NCBI GenBank assembly: GCA_964204605.1
Contig: OZ123195.1
Location: forward strand, 2,046,001-2,110,000
Length of the DNA stretch: 64,000 bases
Reading direction: 5' to 3'
Source of the DNA: UBA961 sp014191195
GTDB lineage: Bacteria; Bacteroidota; Ignavibacteria; Kapaibacteriales; UBA961
Part shown: one piece after another, positions 63,066-64,000 of the stretch
How positions within the stretch are numbered: the first letter of the stretch is position 1
How the letters are laid out: each line of letters starts with the position of its first letter
Translations under genes and position numbers: made by a program
The notes under the pieces: model-generated
The model's database searches: none
Told to the model about the DNA's origin: nothing
What the model saw: only the letters and a program-made list of their open reading frames with translations

Positions 63066-63485
63066 TTACACACCAAATGAACTACCACAACCACATGTTT
63101 TGGTAGCATTAGGATTATTAAAAGTAAAACCTTTGCCATTTAAGCCATCACTATAATCCAAAGTAATACCCATCAAATAAAACAGGCTTTTTGGGTCGAT
63201 AAACACTTTTATGCCCTGTGTTTCATATAATCGATCATTATCTTTTGCACTAGCATCAAAGCCTAAAGTATAACTCATTCCAGAACAACCACCACCTTTT
63301 ACGCCAACTCTTAAACCATAATCATCAGGAATATTATTCTGAGACTTGATTTTTCTAACTTCATTAATCGCTTTTTGAGCTATGCTAATATTGTCTGAAT
63401 CACTAGCACCAGTAATCCCAATCGGTATAATCTCAACACCTAAATTTTCTTCTTTAGCTGTATTCAGATTCATTAAATCTATCAT
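63066..63485 (-). CDS. A-type iron-sulfur cluster carrier (IscA/ErpA/SufA family)
   Basis: 139 residues. The HesB/IscA fold has all three cluster cysteines: GGGCSGMSYTLGF and the closing pair CGCGSSF. It hands Fe-S clusters to client enzymes. The N-terminal about 45 residues (MIDLMNLNTAKEENLGVEII onward) extend beyond the minimal domain, which begins near NISIAQKAINEV. It lies 28 nt upstream of the sod gene, and the pair may share a transcript. Confidence 0.92.
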   Translation of the reverse strand: MIDLMNLNTAKEENLGVEIIPIGITGASDSDNISIAQKAINEVRKIKSQNNIPDDYGLRVGVKGGGCSGMSYTLGFDASAKDNDRLYETQGIKVFIDPKSLFYLMGITLDYSDGLNGKGFTFNNPNATKTCGCGSSFGV

Positions 63486-63625
63486 ATTCTTACCTTTAGT
63501 ATATCAAAAATTAGTTAGCATTCTATATGTTTATACATGCAACACTGTAAATTTACGAACTTTGCAGAAGATGCAAACATCAAACAGCAAGACATATCAT
63601 TTTGATAGAGTATATTCTTGATATT

Positions 63626-64000
63626 ATGAAAAAACAATGTAGACTTAAATTATTGATTCTTAGTGTATATCATATTGTCTATGAATTTTTAGATGATATT
63701 GCAGCAAGACATTTTTTTTTGATTTCTGCTGGTATTGCTTTTAATGCTTTACTATGCGTATTCCCATTATTATTGGTTGCCCTTTTTATTGTAGGAAAAC
63801 TAATTAACCCTTCTACTTTTTTACCTTCACTTAATATTTTTTTATCAACATTCCTTCCTGCAGGACATAGTGGTTCAAATATCGCAACCTTAGTAGTACA
63901 AGAAATAGAATCATTATTTATGATAAGTAATAATGCAGGATGGATTGGTATTCCTGCTTTATTGTGGACGGCTTCCGCATTATTATCTTCTTTTAGAAGT
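63626..64000 (+). CDS. YihY/BrkB family membrane protein, 3' truncated
   Basis: An ATG at 63626 opens a frame of 125 codons that runs to the right edge. The protein starts with KKQCRLKLLILSVYHIVYEF, then helix segments LISAGIAFNALLCVFPLLLV, ALFIVGKLI, FLSTFLPAG and WIGIPALLWTASALLSSFRS. This is the N-terminal half of the YihY/virulence factor BrkB family: an AGIAFNALLCVFPLL first helix, then GW-type helices. Function is not established for the family in this group. Confidence 0.85.
   Translation, partial: MKKQCRLKLLILSVYHIVYEFLDDIAARHFFLISAGIAFNALLCVFPLLLVALFIVGKLINPSTFLPSLNIFLSTFLPAGHSGSNIATLVVQEIESLFMISNNAGWIGIPALLWTASALLSSFRS

Overview
The window comes from a low-GC, gene-dense bacterial chromosome of the Bacteroidota type (sensu lato; the class cannot be settled here). 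Four signals point that way. Five exported proteins end in type IX secretion (T9SS) C-terminal sorting domains. BACON and Fibrobacter-type FISUMP domains are present. Candidate promoters carry the TAnnTTTG -7 element, once with a -33 element 19 nt upstream. Shine-Dalgarno sequences are mostly absent. No rRNA, tRNA, CRISPR array, insertion sequence or prophage was seen.

Left end (1-14.7 kb): a truncated 2-oxoglutarate/Fe(II) oxygenase and an amino-acid permease are followed by a minus-strand block of secreted proteins. Read in transcription order, a LamG/six-Ig T9SS protein with its own terminator comes first. Then follow an MbnP-like protein, its MbnH-like di-heme partner, two tandem YHYH-domain T9SS proteins (one carrying four BACON domains), a T9SS sulfatase, a small exported protein and a gamma-glutamyltransferase. 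This is the most unusual part of the window; a surface metal (copper) handling role is possible but inferred.

14.8-30.6 kb: the three-subunit proton-translocating transhydrogenase (pntA1-pntA2-pntB), two DoxX-like proteins, a GT-C type membrane glycosyltransferase, two decayed gene remnants (DUF1801 and PhnB-like) beside an intact YdeI/CDGSH gene, a class V aminotransferase-fold enzyme, a long-chain acyl-CoA synthetase, a large Asp-box/F5-8C T9SS protein and an aldehyde dehydrogenase.

30.1-45 kb, mostly minus strand: a MoxR ATPase leads a run with a DUF885 protein, RNase R, an M61 peptidase, an S9 oligopeptidase and three small envelope proteins of unknown function. Upstream lies an SDR-murQ-pyruvate kinase run and a Xer-type tyrosine recombinase.

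45-64 kb: a plus-strand run holds acyl-CoA carboxylase beta, a WG-repeat protein, rhomboid, ArfB and a CrtI-like desaturase. It converges on a FISUMP lipoprotein, an acyl-CoA dehydrogenase, a sensor kinase, a short-type MutY, a lipoprotein, isocitrate dehydrogenase, an FtsL-like protein and Ddl. Then come pheT, an unknown protein, an OmpR-type regulator, superoxide dismutase, an A-type Fe-S carrier, and a YihY/BrkB gene cut by the right edge. Most of this half is core metabolism and housekeeping.
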